NCBI RefSeq assembly: GCF_007860185.1 | Contig: NZ_SJPY01000006.1 | Location: 62,845-126,844, forward strand | Reading direction: 5' to 3' | From: Novipirellula aureliae | GTDB taxonomy: Bacteria; Planctomycetota; Planctomycetia; Pirellulales; Pirellulaceae | Length of the DNA stretch: 64,000 nt | In this document: positions 8,569-19,100 of the stretch, one piece after another | How positions within the stretch are numbered: position 1 is the first letter of the stretch | How the letters are laid out: each line of letters starts with the position of its first letter | Made by a program: the position numbers and the translations under genes | Notes under the pieces: model-generated | What the model was told of the DNA's origin: nothing | The model's input: the letters and a program-made list of their open reading frames with translations, nothing else | The model's database searches: none

Positions 8569-10230
8569 ATGCATCGAGCCTTTTTATCCCCTCTCTTGCT
8601 ATTCGTTTTTCTTTTCGTCTTTCTTTTCGTCGGTCTCGGTTCCAACTTGACGTTTGGCCAAAACGGGACGCCACCGAGCGATTCACCGCCAGCCGAAAAC
8701 GTGGCCGAGAAGTCGGCGGTTGAGGATAACGTGGCCGAGAAGTCGGCGGTTGAGGATGCTGACTCGAATTGGATGACGCAGATTGACACATGGTTCGGCG
8801 ACTACGTCGTCACGCCTGTGGCAAAAGCGATCTTCTTTGATTTTGGCACGAAAAACTGGAAATGGACGCAGACCAGTATCCCGTTTGTCGTCGTCTGGCT
8901 GCTCGCAGGCGGCGTGTTCCTGACGATTCGCATGGGCTTTATTAATTTCCGCGCGTTTCGTCATGCCATCGATTTGGCTCGTGGCGTTTACGATTCACCA
9001 GGCGAACCGGGCGAGGTGACTCACTTCCAAGCTTTGGCTGCAGCATTGTCGGCGACGGTCGGTTTGGGGAATATCGCTGGCGTCGCAATCGCGATCGGCA
9101 CCGGCGGCCCCGGTGCAACCCTCTGGATTATGGTGGTCGGAATTCTCGGCATGTCGGCAAAATTCACCGAATGTACCCTCGGACAACTTTACCGCGTCAC
9201 CGACGATGATGGCCATGTCATCGGTGGCCCGATGCGGTACCTTCACAGCGGTTTGAAAGACATTGGACTCGAACCACTTGGGCGAGTCTTGGCAGTCGTC
9301 TTTATGGTCCTATGTATTGGAGCCAGTTTCGGAGGCGGGAACGCTTTCCAAGTCGGCCAGTCGCTGGCAACGGTTCGTGACGAGATCCCAGCCTTGGAAA
9401 CGATGCCTTGGATCTACGGCTTGGTGATGGCGGTTGCCGTTGGTGTCGTTATCATCGGCGGGATCAAGAGCATCGGTGCGGTTGCGGGGCGAATCGTTCC
9501 TTTCATGTGCATCGCTTACGTCTTAGCAGCACTCTATATTTTGCTTCACAACCTTACGTCAATTCCAGCTGCGATCGTGACGATCGTAACCGAAGCCTTT
9601 GCACCCCAAGCAATGTATGGTGGCTTTTTGGGAGTGCTTGTGATCGGAATCAAACGGGCAGCGTTTAGCAATGAGGCAGGCGTCGGTTCGGCTGCGATCG
9701 CCCACTCCGCCGCAAAAACGGACGAACCGGTCAGCGAAGGTATCGTCGCGCTATTGGAACCGTTTATTGATACCGTTGTCGTTTGTACAATCACCTCTCT
9801 CGTCGTCGTTGTCACCGGTGCCTATGAAGCCCCGGAATTGGCGTCAGCAATCGGTGCGGATCAAGGGGCCAAAGTGACGCTGTACGCGTTTCGAATGGGC
9901 GGCCACGAATGGTTTAAGTACATCTTGTACGCGGCGGTCGTCCTGTTCGCCTACTCAACTTGCATTAGCTGGTCTTATTACGGCGAACGATGCTGGGTCC
10001 AATTGTTCGGGGTCCGCACATCACTGATTTACAAAGGAATGTTCTTAGTGTTTACTCTGCTCGGATCGATCGTCACGCGTGGCAACATTTTGGCCTTCAG
10101 CGATTTGATGATTCTGGGGATGAGCCTACCGAATCTGCTCGGTGTTTTCCTACTTAGCGGCATCGTCAAGAGACAACTCGATTCTTACTGGGATAAGTAC
10201 AAGAGCGGCAAATTCGAACGGGTGAAGTAG
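8569..10230 (+). CDS. Alanine/glycine:Na+ symporter (AGCS family)
   Basis: An inner-membrane sodium-coupled importer of small amino acids. The family signature KRAAFSNEAGVGSAAIAHSA is intact in the middle of the protein. The first core helix region (VWLLAGGVFLTIRMGFINFR) and about ten further helices follow. At 553 residues it is roughly 90 longer than the usual member. The extra part is N-terminal: a strongly hydrophobic leader (LLLFVFLFVFLFVGLG), then a polar stretch carrying two copies of NVAEKSAVED, before the core. This suggests that the added N-terminus is exported. The phosphodiesterase gene begins 2 bases after the stop, so the two form an operon. Confidence 0.9.
   Translation: MHRAFLSPLLLFVFLFVFLFVGLGSNLTFGQNGTPPSDSPPAENVAEKSAVEDNVAEKSAVEDADSNWMTQIDTWFGDYVVTPVAKAIFFDFGTKNWKWTQTSIPFVVVWLLAGGVFLTIRMGFINFRAFRHAIDLARGVYDSPGEPGEVTHFQALAAALSATVGLGNIAGVAIAIGTGGPGATLWIMVVGILGMSAKFTECTLGQLYRVTDDDGHVIGGPMRYLHSGLKDIGLEPLGRVLAVVFMVLCIGASFGGGNAFQVGQSLATVRDEIPALETMPWIYGLVMAVAVGVVIIGGIKSIGAVAGRIVPFMCIAYVLAALYILLHNLTSIPAAIVTIVTEAFAPQAMYGGFLGVLVIGIKRAAFSNEAGVGSAAIAHSAAKTDEPVSEGIVALLEPFIDTVVVCTITSLVVVVTGAYEAPELASAIGADQGAKVTLYAFRMGGHEWFKYILYAAVVLFAYSTCISWSYYGERCWVQLFGVRTSLIYKGMFLVFTLLGSIVTRGNILAFSDLMILGMSLPNLLGVFLLSGIVKRQLDSYWDKYKSGKFERVK
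8698..8757 (+). repeat. 30-bp direct tandem duplication inside the symporter gene
   Basis: Two exact 30-bp units (8698-8727, 8728-8757) encode NVAEKSAVED twice in the polar N-terminal extension. It is in frame and exact, so it is probably a recent slippage event in a linker that tolerates length change. Confidence 0.9.
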
Positions 10231-10232
10231 AC

Positions 10233-11519
10233 GTGAATCGAGTCTGTGTGATCAATGTTGTTGGTTTGACGCCATCGCTCCTCAGCGAAGCACCCAACAT
10301 TGCCGCGGCCGGGAACGTGAGTCCATGGAAAAGTCCATTGCCTGCCGTTACGTCAACGTGTCAAGCAACAATGTTGACCGGTTCCCTTCCGCGAGATCAC
10401 GGAATCGTTGGCAACGGATGGTATTACCGCGACACCCAAGAGATTCGGTTTTGGCAACAAGCTAACTCGCTCGTGCAAGGAAAAAAGTTTTACGAAGGCT
10501 TTGAGACAGCAAAACTGTTTTGGTGGTTTAACCAATCAGCACCCGTTCAATATAGCGCAACGCCGAAACCGCATTATGGATGCGACGGTTCGAAAGTATT
10601 CGACATTCTCGACTTCACGGAGTGCTGCTTGACGCAGCGTCTAGGGCCATTCCCGTTTTTTACGTTTTGGGGCCCCCATTCGGGGCTGGCGTGTTCTCGC
10701 TGGATCGCCGATGCAGCGTCGATCGTACTCCGCGAAAAACGGCCCGAATTGTCGCTCGTCTACCTCCCCCATCTCGATTACGATTTCCAGCGGTTTTCGG
10801 AGCCAAGCATGTCCCGAGTCCGTGAAGTGGACGAGTGTGCCAAGACGATTATTGATGCTGCCGCAGACGTGGATACCGAAGTCGTCATTGTCTCGGAGTA
10901 CGGACTGACAGCGGTCGATCAACCTGTGTTCCTCAATCGAGAACTAAGACGCGAGGGATGGCTGAAGATCCGCAGCGGACCGTTCGGCGAGATGATGATC
11001 CCGGGCGAATGTGATGCGTTCGCAGTCTGCGATCATCAACTCGCTCATGTCTACGTTCGCCAACCGGAACAGATGGAGGAAGTACAGGCCAAGCTGCAAA
11101 GCGTGCCGGGAGTGGACCGAGTGGTGGCTGCGGAAGAACTCGGGCTCGATCACCCGCGCAGTGGCGAGCTGATCTGTTTGGCCAAACCAAACGCCTGGTT
11201 TGCCTACTACTATTGGCTGAACGATGATGTTGCTCCTGACTTTGCACGAACGGTCGACATCCATCGCAAACCAGGCTACGACCCTTGTGAACTTTTTATG
11301 ACGAGCAAGTTTCGGGCGATGCGAAAACTGGTTCGAAAGAAACTCGGATTTCGCTATTCCATGGACATTATTCCGCTCGACCCGTCTCTCGTTCGTGGTA
11401 GCCATGGCTTGATGACGGCACCGGATCGCGGTCCGTTAATTATCGGTTCTGGAGATTTGCCAACCGAAATGTGTGGTTTTTCAAGCTATGTTCAAGAGCG
11501 ACTTCGAAGGCAGGGTTAA
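10233..11519 (+). CDS. Alkaline-phosphatase-superfamily phosphodiesterase
   Basis: A 428-residue member of the type I phosphodiesterase/nucleotide pyrophosphatase family, metal-dependent enzymes that hydrolyse phosphodiester or pyrophosphate bonds. Visible motifs are the nucleophile region AVTSTCQATMLTGSLPRDHG, the metal-binding YLPHLDYDFQ, and a late His in RGSHGLM. Where many relatives have SDHG, this one reads VSEYGLT; as far as I recall this occurs in a subset of bacterial members. No signal peptide is evident, so it is probably cytoplasmic. The GTG start lies 2 bases after the symporter stop, which implies coupling. The substrate is unknown. Confidence 0.82.
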   Translation: MNRVCVINVVGLTPSLLSEAPNIAAAGNVSPWKSPLPAVTSTCQATMLTGSLPRDHGIVGNGWYYRDTQEIRFWQQANSLVQGKKFYEGFETAKLFWWFNQSAPVQYSATPKPHYGCDGSKVFDILDFTECCLTQRLGPFPFFTFWGPHSGLACSRWIADAASIVLREKRPELSLVYLPHLDYDFQRFSEPSMSRVREVDECAKTIIDAAADVDTEVVIVSEYGLTAVDQPVFLNRELRREGWLKIRSGPFGEMMIPGECDAFAVCDHQLAHVYVRQPEQMEEVQAKLQSVPGVDRVVAAEELGLDHPRSGELICLAKPNAWFAYYYWLNDDVAPDFARTVDIHRKPGYDPCELFMTSKFRAMRKLVRKKLGFRYSMDIIPLDPSLVRGSHGLMTAPDRGPLIIGSGDLPTEMCGFSSYVQERLRRQG

Positions 11520-11594
11520 GGCAGGGCTGTCAAAACGTTGGGACGTTGATCGGGTTGTGCCATCGCGTGCTCAAAAGCCGTTTTTTTTACCGTC

Positions 11595-12695
11595 CTAAGA
11601 AGCGGCTGAGTTGCTAAAAATTGGCTCCGACGGAAAGTGTTCGTCGACCACTTGATGGAACTCAGCCGCCGTCGAAACCCTTGCCACGTGCGTTCGAAAG
11701 TGGCGTGCTCCGCGTTTTCCTTGGGCGTAGCAGCAAGCGTATTTGCGCATCAACACGGTCGCCTTCTCTTCACCGAAACGATCGACGACTAAACGGAAAT
11801 GGTGCAACATGACGTCACGTTGCTCGGCCAACGTTGGTTCGGGTGGCACCGGATCACCTTTGAGCGCCGCAGCGGCTTGGGAAAAGAGCCACGGCCGACC
11901 CAAGCAAGCTCGCGCGATCATGACTCCGTCGACGTTGTAGTTCTGAAAAGCCGCCACCACCTTTTCAGCGGAATCAAGATCCCCGTTTCCAATCAGAGGG
12001 ATGTTTCGGAGGTGCTGCTTGATTTCACTAATTCGTTCCCAATCGGCATTGCCACGGAACATATCTTTTGCGGTTCGACCATGGACGGTTAATGCCGCCG
12101 CCCCCGCTTCTTCGACCACCTTAGCGATCTCATTGCAGTTGATACTCTCAGGGGAACAGCCCAAACGGATCTTTGCGGTTACTGGCGTCGGATTACATGC
12201 TTTGACAAGTCGATGGATGATGTGGAACATTCGCTGTGGCTCACGCAGCAAATAGCTGCCGCTATGAGCTTTTTCGGTGACTTGGCGAACCGGACAGCCG
12301 AAATTGATATCGACGACGCTGACGCGGTATTCGTCAACCAGACGACGACCAACTTTGGCCATCGTCTCGGCATCGTTGTCCCAGATCTGGACCGCCAACG
12401 GTCGAGCCTCTTCGGCGACGCCCCACAATCGATCGGGATGCTCTGCTTCGTTCTCGTCAAGCCAGACAAAGCCACGAGCATTCACCATCTCGGTTGCGAG
12501 CAACCCGCTACCGCCAAACTGACGTACTATTTGCCGAAAGGCCGCGTTCGTAAACCCGGCCATCGGTGCTTGCAAAATAGGTGGATCGATGACGAGATCA
12601 CCGATTTGAAGTGGAGCAGCGGGGATGGCGATCGTTTCTCTCCAACGAAAAAAGGAAAAAGACAGGCGGGGCCGTTCATCGCGTGGGCTTCGCAT
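11595..12695 (-). CDS. dus: tRNA-dihydrouridine synthase
   Basis: An FMN enzyme that reduces uridines in the tRNA D-loop. The barrel begins PPILQAPMAGFTNAAFR. The catalytic Cys134 lies in DINFGCPVRQV. The substrate/FMN segments AALTVHGRTAKDMFRG and PLIGNGDLDSAEKV follow, then GVMIARACLGRPWLF. It is closest in pattern to DusB. The frame starts at 12695. The family core begins only near residue 28, so the first 25 or so residues may be extra; no later ATG, GTG or TTG fits well. It lies downstream of serA on the same strand with an 86-base gap. Confidence 0.93.
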   Translation of the reverse strand: MRSPRDERPRLSFSFFRWRETIAIPAAPLQIGDLVIDPPILQAPMAGFTNAAFRQIVRQFGGSGLLATEMVNARGFVWLDENEAEHPDRLWGVAEEARPLAVQIWDNDAETMAKVGRRLVDEYRVSVVDINFGCPVRQVTEKAHSGSYLLREPQRMFHIIHRLVKACNPTPVTAKIRLGCSPESINCNEIAKVVEEAGAAALTVHGRTAKDMFRGNADWERISEIKQHLRNIPLIGNGDLDSAEKVVAAFQNYNVDGVMIARACLGRPWLFSQAAAALKGDPVPPEPTLAEQRDVMLHHFRLVVDRFGEEKATVLMRKYACCYAQGKRGARHFRTHVARVSTAAEFHQVVDEHFPSEPIFSNSAAS

Positions 12696-12781
12696 GCTCT
12701 TCTAACTTCCGCAACTTTAGCCCAAACTGCGACGACATGATTTCGTCCCGGATGCGATTCCGGATGAGTCGCCTCGCACCA

Positions 12782-14404
12782 CTAGGCCAACCAGCTTGGC
12801 ATCTCACCGGCGGCAGGCAATTCGATTATTTTGACTCGCGTGACCGACTCGATCGCTTCGATTTCGCTTACCGCTTCATCGGCAACCTCCCCGTCAATGC
12901 TGAGCACCCCAATCGATGGCCCCCCGGGAGTGTTACCTTCACGTCCGACGGCCATCTGGGCGATATTGACTCCGTGCTTACCAAAGGCGGTACCCACCTT
13001 GCCGATGATGCCGGGGACGTCATTGTGCGAGAAGACAAACAGCTTGCCATCAAGAAACGATTCAAGTCGATAATCGTCAAGCATAATTAAGCGAGGCATG
13101 CTTTGCCCGAGCACCGTGCCACCGACGACGACCGTTCGCCCGCCACCCGATACGGTCGCATGAATGCTGGAGGCAAACGAGCCTTTGCCGCGTCGCTTTT
13201 CCTCGTTCAATTCAATCCCCCGCTCGCGAACCAACATCTCGGAATTGATAACATTTACATCGTCGACAATCCGCTCGAGCAGTCCGGCGCAGAAAGCGTT
13301 GCTGACCACACGCGTGTCTTCCGATGCGATTTCACCCTTGTAGGTGATCGATACTTGATCGATTCCGCCGCCATGCCACTGGGCTGCCAATAAACCCAAA
13401 CGATGCGCGACGTTGAGATACCCACGAAGTTCCGACAAGGTTTTTGGGTCAAGGGAAGCGACGTTGACACTGTGTCGAATCTCGCCAGTCTTCAAATAGT
13501 TGATTAACAAGTGAATTCCTTCCACCGCGACCTGGGTTTGAGCCTCTTCGGTGCTTGCCCCAAGGTGCGGAGTACAAACGACGTTGGGCATTCCGAAAAG
13601 CGGGCTGTCCGTACACGGTTCTTTTTCGTAAACGTCGAGAGCGACACCTCCAAGCTTGCCACAGCTGAGTCCTTCGACCAGGGCATCAACATCATAGATG
13701 CCACCGCGAGCAGCGTTGACAACACGAAGCCCAGGCTTGACCTTTTCGAGTCGTGCGCGATTGATCAGACCGGTCGTTTCAGGGGTCAACGGTGTGTGCA
13801 CCGTCAAATAGTCGATTTGCGGAAGCATGTCGTCGACCGTGGCAACGCGTTTCACCCCGAGTCCGGCCGCTTGTTCATCGGTCAAAAACGGATCGTAGGC
13901 GATGACGTTCATTTCAAACGCGATCGCTCGCGAGGCGACCTCGCGTCCGATGCGGCCCATGCCGACGATGCCAAGCGTCTTGCCGGCGACTTGAGTCCCC
14001 ATGTATTTTTTTCGGTCCCAACGTCCTTCGACCAACCCTTGGTTGGCAGCAGGAATGTTGCGGCTAAGTGCTAGGATTAAAGCGAAGGCATGTTCGGCAG
14101 TACTCACCGTGTTGCCTGCAGGGGTATTCATCACAACGATGCCACGGCGAGTCGATGCCGCTTTGTCGATGTTGTCGGTGCCAACCCCGGCGCGCACGAG
14201 GGCTTTCATGCGGGTATTGCCTTCGAGAGACTCGGCCGTGATTTTTACGCCGCTGCGCAAAATCGCACCGTCGAATTCGTTGAGGGCGGTTCGCAAATCT
14301 TCGCCCGAAAGCCCAGTACGAATCTCGTACTCAATACCTTCTTGGGCGTCCAAAATATCGATACCTTCTTGGGCAATGTCGTCAAGAACTAAAATGCGGT
14401 GCAT
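12782..14404 (-). CDS. serA: D-3-phosphoglycerate dehydrogenase (long form)
   Basis: The first step of serine synthesis: 3-phosphoglycerate plus NAD+ gives 3-phosphohydroxypyruvate. About 540 residues. The NAD fold is GIVGMGRIGREV. Catalytic residues include Arg in NAARGG and His in TPHLGAST. The additional intervening domain and the C-terminal ACT domain (VFSHNDVPGIIGKVGTAFGK) place it in the long, type-1 class. ACT domains usually give feedback control by serine. The start MHRILVLDDIA at 14404 is preferred over the frame start 14 codons upstream. serC lies 128 bases upstream on the same strand, a natural serC-serA pair. Confidence 0.96.
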   Translation of the reverse strand: MHRILVLDDIAQEGIDILDAQEGIEYEIRTGLSGEDLRTALNEFDGAILRSGVKITAESLEGNTRMKALVRAGVGTDNIDKAASTRRGIVVMNTPAGNTVSTAEHAFALILALSRNIPAANQGLVEGRWDRKKYMGTQVAGKTLGIVGMGRIGREVASRAIAFEMNVIAYDPFLTDEQAAGLGVKRVATVDDMLPQIDYLTVHTPLTPETTGLINRARLEKVKPGLRVVNAARGGIYDVDALVEGLSCGKLGGVALDVYEKEPCTDSPLFGMPNVVCTPHLGASTEEAQTQVAVEGIHLLINYLKTGEIRHSVNVASLDPKTLSELRGYLNVAHRLGLLAAQWHGGGIDQVSITYKGEIASEDTRVVSNAFCAGLLERIVDDVNVINSEMLVRERGIELNEEKRRGKGSFASSIHATVSGGGRTVVVGGTVLGQSMPRLIMLDDYRLESFLDGKLFVFSHNDVPGIIGKVGTAFGKHGVNIAQMAVGREGNTPGGPSIGVLSIDGEVADEAVSEIEAIESVTRVKIIELPAAGEMPSWLA

Positions 14405-14532
14405 GATTAAATTAAAAATTTGGGATGAGAGAACAGGAGATTGCAAAAGCCGTAAAAGGCTTCTTTGGATTGGCCAAAGGCCATCGACTTTTCCCTCCCA
14501 GCGAAGGCGGGGAGGGTAACGCGAACGAAGCC

Positions 14533-15645
14533 CTAGCCATTCTTGGCTGCGAAGTCGTTCATAAACTTGGCCAAGGTTTCAGCACCCTCGATCGGCATTG
14601 CGTTGTAGATGCTCGCTCGAATGCCGCCGATACTGCGGTGACCCTTCAGCGATGCCAAATCATGAGTCGCCGCTTCCTTGACAAACTTGTTTAACAGTTC
14701 GTCACTAGGTAAATTGAATGTGACATTCATCCTTGAGCGACAGTCGCGGCGAGCATGGCCCGCATAAAAACCCGAGTTCGCATCGATCGAATCGTAAAGC
14801 AACTTCGCCTTTCGTTCGTTGAGTTTTTGCATCGCCTCGAGCCCGCCAATGTCGTCGGCCAACCAATGAGCGACCTTTCCGAGTGCCCAAATGGCGAACG
14901 TCGGCGGCGTGTTCCATTCGGAATCGTTCTCGGCATGGTTCTTGTAAGTCAAGTATCCGGCCAAATTATCGGGAGCATGATCGAGCAGGTCTTTGCGGAT
15001 AATGACCACCGTCACGCCTGCCGGTCCAGCATTCTTCTGAGCACAAGCATAAAGCAGGCCGTATTTTTTGATATCCAATGGCCGCGACAAAATGTCGCTC
15101 GATGCATCACAAATCAGCGGGACCCCCGCAGGGCAGGAAGGTTCTTCCGCAAACTGAACCCCTTGAATCGTTTCGTTACTGCAGTAGTACAAATAGGCGG
15201 CATCGTCGGAAGCAGCGTAATCACCGCTGCTCGGAACGTGGTTGTAGCCCGATTCCTTGGCGTCGTAGAGAACTTCGACCTTGCCTTCCTTTCTCGCTTC
15301 GCCGACTGCTTTTTTGCCCCACGACCCGGTTACGAGATACTGAGCCGTCTTGTCGTTGCCTCGAATCAGGTTGGCGGGGATCATCGAAAACTGCAGTGCG
15401 GCACCGCCCTGCAAAAACAGCACCTCATAATCGTCGCTAATTCCGTAAAGCGAACGAATCGTGTCCTGAGCATCGTGAAGCACGTCGACAAATACTTGGC
15501 CTCGGTGGCTTAGCTCCATAAGGGAGGACCCAGCCCCCGGAAACTCAATCAATTCTTCTTGCAGTTCCCTTAGCACCGAGACAGGCATCACGGCAGGTCC
15601 AGCAGAAAAGTTAAATACACGCTGGGAAGTCGCGGTGGCACTCAT
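14533..15645 (-). CDS. serC: Phosphoserine aminotransferase
   Basis: A PLP enzyme of 370 residues that converts 3-phosphohydroxypyruvate and glutamate to phosphoserine. It begins QRVFNFSAGPAVMPVSVL, the family N-terminus. The PLP lysine sits in ACAQKNAGPAG. Other typical blocks are FLQGGAALQFSMIP, and GGIRASIYNAMP near the end. The start at 15645 has AAAGGA 12 bases upstream. Its product enters phosphoserine phosphatase, which is not in the window. It forms an operon with serA. Confidence 0.96.
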   Translation of the reverse strand: MSATATSQRVFNFSAGPAVMPVSVLRELQEELIEFPGAGSSLMELSHRGQVFVDVLHDAQDTIRSLYGISDDYEVLFLQGGAALQFSMIPANLIRGNDKTAQYLVTGSWGKKAVGEARKEGKVEVLYDAKESGYNHVPSSGDYAASDDAAYLYYCSNETIQGVQFAEEPSCPAGVPLICDASSDILSRPLDIKKYGLLYACAQKNAGPAGVTVVIIRKDLLDHAPDNLAGYLTYKNHAENDSEWNTPPTFAIWALGKVAHWLADDIGGLEAMQKLNERKAKLLYDSIDANSGFYAGHARRDCRSRMNVTFNLPSDELLNKFVKEAATHDLASLKGHRSIGGIRASIYNAMPIEGAETLAKFMNDFAAKNG

Positions 15646-15885
15646 CGTGGGGGATTTCCTTTATGGGTTTGTTCCGCCCAAGTCGCGACGAGGCGAGGCA
15701 GAACGTTAATACGGATAGGTTCGACCCGCATGATTCTAAGCTTAGTGGATTAAGTAGGAAAGGTTGCATAGCAAGAACTCACTTATTATCCTCCGAACGC
15801 ACCAATGCACTGTCTCACTAACTGTCTCACTTAACCTGATTCACTTAACCGATATGCCCAGCCATCCGCGTGGTTCGGGACGTTC

Positions 15886-16003
15886 CGGCCTGTCGATTTA
15901 ATCGTTTAACGCTTAGCCGAAGGCGTCAGCTTTTCCATAATCGGTCGCCTATGGCTTGGCGTTAAACAATCAGTCGAGCCAAACCGATTAAATCGACAGC
16001 CCG
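15886..16003. repeat. Dispersed ~115-bp imperfect palindrome, copy 1
   Basis: The left end reads GGCCTGTCGATTTAATCG and the right end is its near-complement CGATTAAATCGACAGCC. Inner arms also pair: TTTAACGC..AGCCGAAGGCG against CGCCTATGGCTTGGCGTTAAA. One arm carries an extra 17 bases or so (AATCAGTCGAGCCAAAC), so the hairpin is bulged. Close copies are at 26062-26180, 29329-29446 and, partial, 36222-36351. It lies between divergent serC and putA. Confidence 0.85.
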
Positions 16004-16013
16004 GTTCGTCACC

Positions 16014-16039
16014 GGTTCCCAGACCGCTGCCAGGGAACC
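16014..16039. repeat. Hairpin GGTTCCC-12-GGGAACC
   Basis: Seven-base arms at 16014-16020 and 16033-16039. The same arm sequence with a 4-base loop is at 35661-35678. The remaining part of this 546-base gap (15646-16191) holds another loose inverted pair, GGCAGGA...TCCTGCC at about 16087-16116, and the putA promoter, which I cannot place. Confidence 0.5.
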
Positions 16040-16191
16040 CAACGTCGGGCGACTTCGGCTACCGTCAAGCCTAAGTGCGTTCCCAGGCAGGAATCGGGGG
16101 ACGAGCCTTCCTGCCCCACAAGCCAGACGCATAATGGATACAATCAGCCAGTGGTCTGAGTTCAGAATCGACTTTCTAAGGCTTTCTTACC

Positions 16192-19100
16192 ATGACAGTT
16201 TCCACCTCCATGATCGAGCACGCCATTCTTTTGGCCGCAGAGCTACTCACCAAAGCGGCGAAGTTACAGACGCCCCAGGAGCGGCGACAGCAATCGGAAT
16301 TCGACCGCATGGTCAGCAACCCCAAGGACAAAGCGACCTTGGTGGAAATGACCGATCAAGCGTTCCGGACGCATTGCGCCGCTCGTGTTGCCGACCAGTT
16401 GACACATCTGCTTGACGTGCAAGGGGTCCCTCGTTTCTTTAACCCTGTCGAACAGGTGATGCTAAAAGGTTTTCAATCGTTCGGCGAATACCTCCCCGGT
16501 GTTGCCGTGCCGCTGGTAAAAGAAAAGATGCGGAAAGAAACAGCCAATGTTATTTTGCCCGCCGAACCGGAATTGCTCGCGGAACACTTGAAGAATCGGC
16601 AAAAGCATGGCGTCGAAATGAATGTCAACTTGCTCGGCGAAGCAATTCTAGGCGAAGCCGAAGCCCGACGCCGAGTGGAACAGTGTTATCGAGCGCTTCG
16701 AATGCCTGACCTGCATTGCTTGTCGGTAAAGATTTCGACCTTGTACAGCCAAATCACTCCGCTGGCTCGTAAGCATAGCATCGGTAAGGTCGCCGACCGT
16801 CTAGAGGCTCTGTACCGGTTCGCGACCAATGAAGAATCAAAGCACAAGGGCGGCGGCAACCATGAAAAGTTTGTCTATCTTGACATGGAAGAGTACCGTG
16901 ATCTCTACCTGACCGCAGACATTCTGTGCGAAACACTCGACCGTGAAGGTCTTTCGGATGCCCGCGCGGGTGTTGCGCTGCAAGCCTATCTGCCCGACTC
17001 TTATCCCGTGATGATGCGATTAATCGATTGGTCGCAGCGACGAGTCGCCGCAGGAGCACGTCCATTGACAATTCGGTTGGTCAAAGGCGCGAACATGGAA
17101 ATGGAACGAGTCGATGCATCACTGCGAGGCATCCCTGCGGCACCCTATCAAACAAAAGTCGAAACCGATGCGAACTTCAAGCGGATGCTGCGAAAATTGA
17201 TGGATGCGGCCGCAGAGGGGCATGTGCGTGTTGGAGTCGCGTCGCATAACTTGTTCGATGTTTCTCTCGCTCTCCTCTGGGCGATCGAAGCGGGGGCAAT
17301 GGAGCACGTGCAATTTGAAATGCTCGAAGGGATGGCGAATCACCAACGCCGTGCGCTTTCCCAAAAAAACGTCGACATGGTGCTCTACGCACCCGCCTGT
17401 TTCAAAGATGGTTTCCTCAATGCCGTTGGCTATTTGATTCGCCGACTTGATGAGAATACGGGCCCAGATAACTTTTTACGACACGCTTATCAACTGCAAC
17501 CGGGAAGCGAAGACTTCGAGCGTTTAGCAAACGGCTTCCGAAATTCATTCGAGCTGATCGATTCGGTCAGCGATGAACCGAGACGCATTGAGTGGGAACG
17601 TCCTGCAAAAGATCTTAGCCCCTCGGTCGGAGATTCGTGGGACACGTTCGTCAATGAACCCGATACCGATTGGTCATTGCCGGCGAACGCGGATTGGATC
17701 GAGGGAGTTTTGAAAACATGGAAAGATCGTTGCACTGATCTGACGAGTGAATTGCCCGATAAAGCTATCGGCGATGATCGCGAAGTCGTTACCCGTTACG
17801 ATCCTTCGCGGCCCGATTTCGCTGTTTGTACCTACCATCCGTTAAGCGTCAATGAACTCGAGCAAACCGTTGACCGTGCCGCAAACGACGAAGATGGCTG
17901 GAGCAAAACGACACTCGAGTACCGCCATAAACTGCTTCGCTCGGCGGCATCTCTACTTCGCGAGCGGCGTGGCGATTTCATTGCCGTGATGATGGCCGAT
18001 GGTGGCAAGACGGTGAGCGAATCAGATCCTGAAGTTAGCGAAGCAATTGACTTTTGTGAATTCTATCCGTTAACCGCCAAGTACTGGGCCGAGGATCCGA
18101 ACATCCGCGTTTGCCCACGCGGCGTCGTGGCTGTCGTTTCACCATGGAATTTCCCGCTCGCCATTCCTGCGGGCGGTATCGCTTCGGCGCTGGCGGCGGG
18201 GAACCGAGTCCTCTTGAAGCCTGCTTCACAAACCGTGTTGACGGCTTGGAAACTCTGCCAAGCATTTTGGGATGCTGGTGTCCCCAAGTCGGCATTGCAG
18301 CTCGCCGCTTGCAGCGGACAGACCGCGGAAGCAGGATTGATCAAGAATCCTAAAGTCGACGTCGTCATCTTAACGGGCGGAACCGAAACAGCAAAACGCA
18401 TGTTGGCTGCCCGTCCTGATCTATATCTATTGGCGGAAACGGGTGGCAAGAACGCCACGATCGTGACGGCGATGGCTGACCGTGAATTGGCTGTCAAACA
18501 TGTTGTGCAATCTGCCTTCGGGCATTGCGGCCAAAAGTGCAGTGCCACGTCGTTACTTCTACTAGAAGAAGAGGTCTTCAACGACAAAGACTTTAAGGCG
18601 TTATTGGCCGATGCGGTTGAAAGTATCCGGGTTGGTTCGAGTTGGGACTTGTCGACTCGAATGGGACCACTCCAGTCAAAACCGACTGCCGATCTAAATC
18701 ACGCCATGAAAACGCTCGAAAACGATGAGTCGTGGTTGGTCCATCCCGAACGCGTTGATGACAATCCGAATCTGTACAGACCCAGCGTAAAGTGGAACAT
18801 TGAACCGGGCAGTTTCTCGCATTTGACGGAATTGTTTGGGCCGGTTCTTGGAGTCATGCGGTATTCAAAACTCGAGGAAGCGATCGAGATTGTCCGTTCG
18901 ACTGGCTACGGATTGACGAGTGGGATTGAAAGTTTAGATGACCGCGAAATCGACCTTTGGCGAGACACGATCCATGCCGGTAATTTGTACATCAACCGGC
19001 CAACCACTGGTGCGATCGTTCTTCGGCAACCGTTCGGCGGCGTCGGGCTAAGCGCCTACGGACCAGGCGTGAAGGCAGGCGGCCCGCACTACGTGTTGTC

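Noticed and set aside
14755-15513. 252-codon plus-strand frame inside serC
   Set aside because: Antisense shadow of a well-conserved enzyme.
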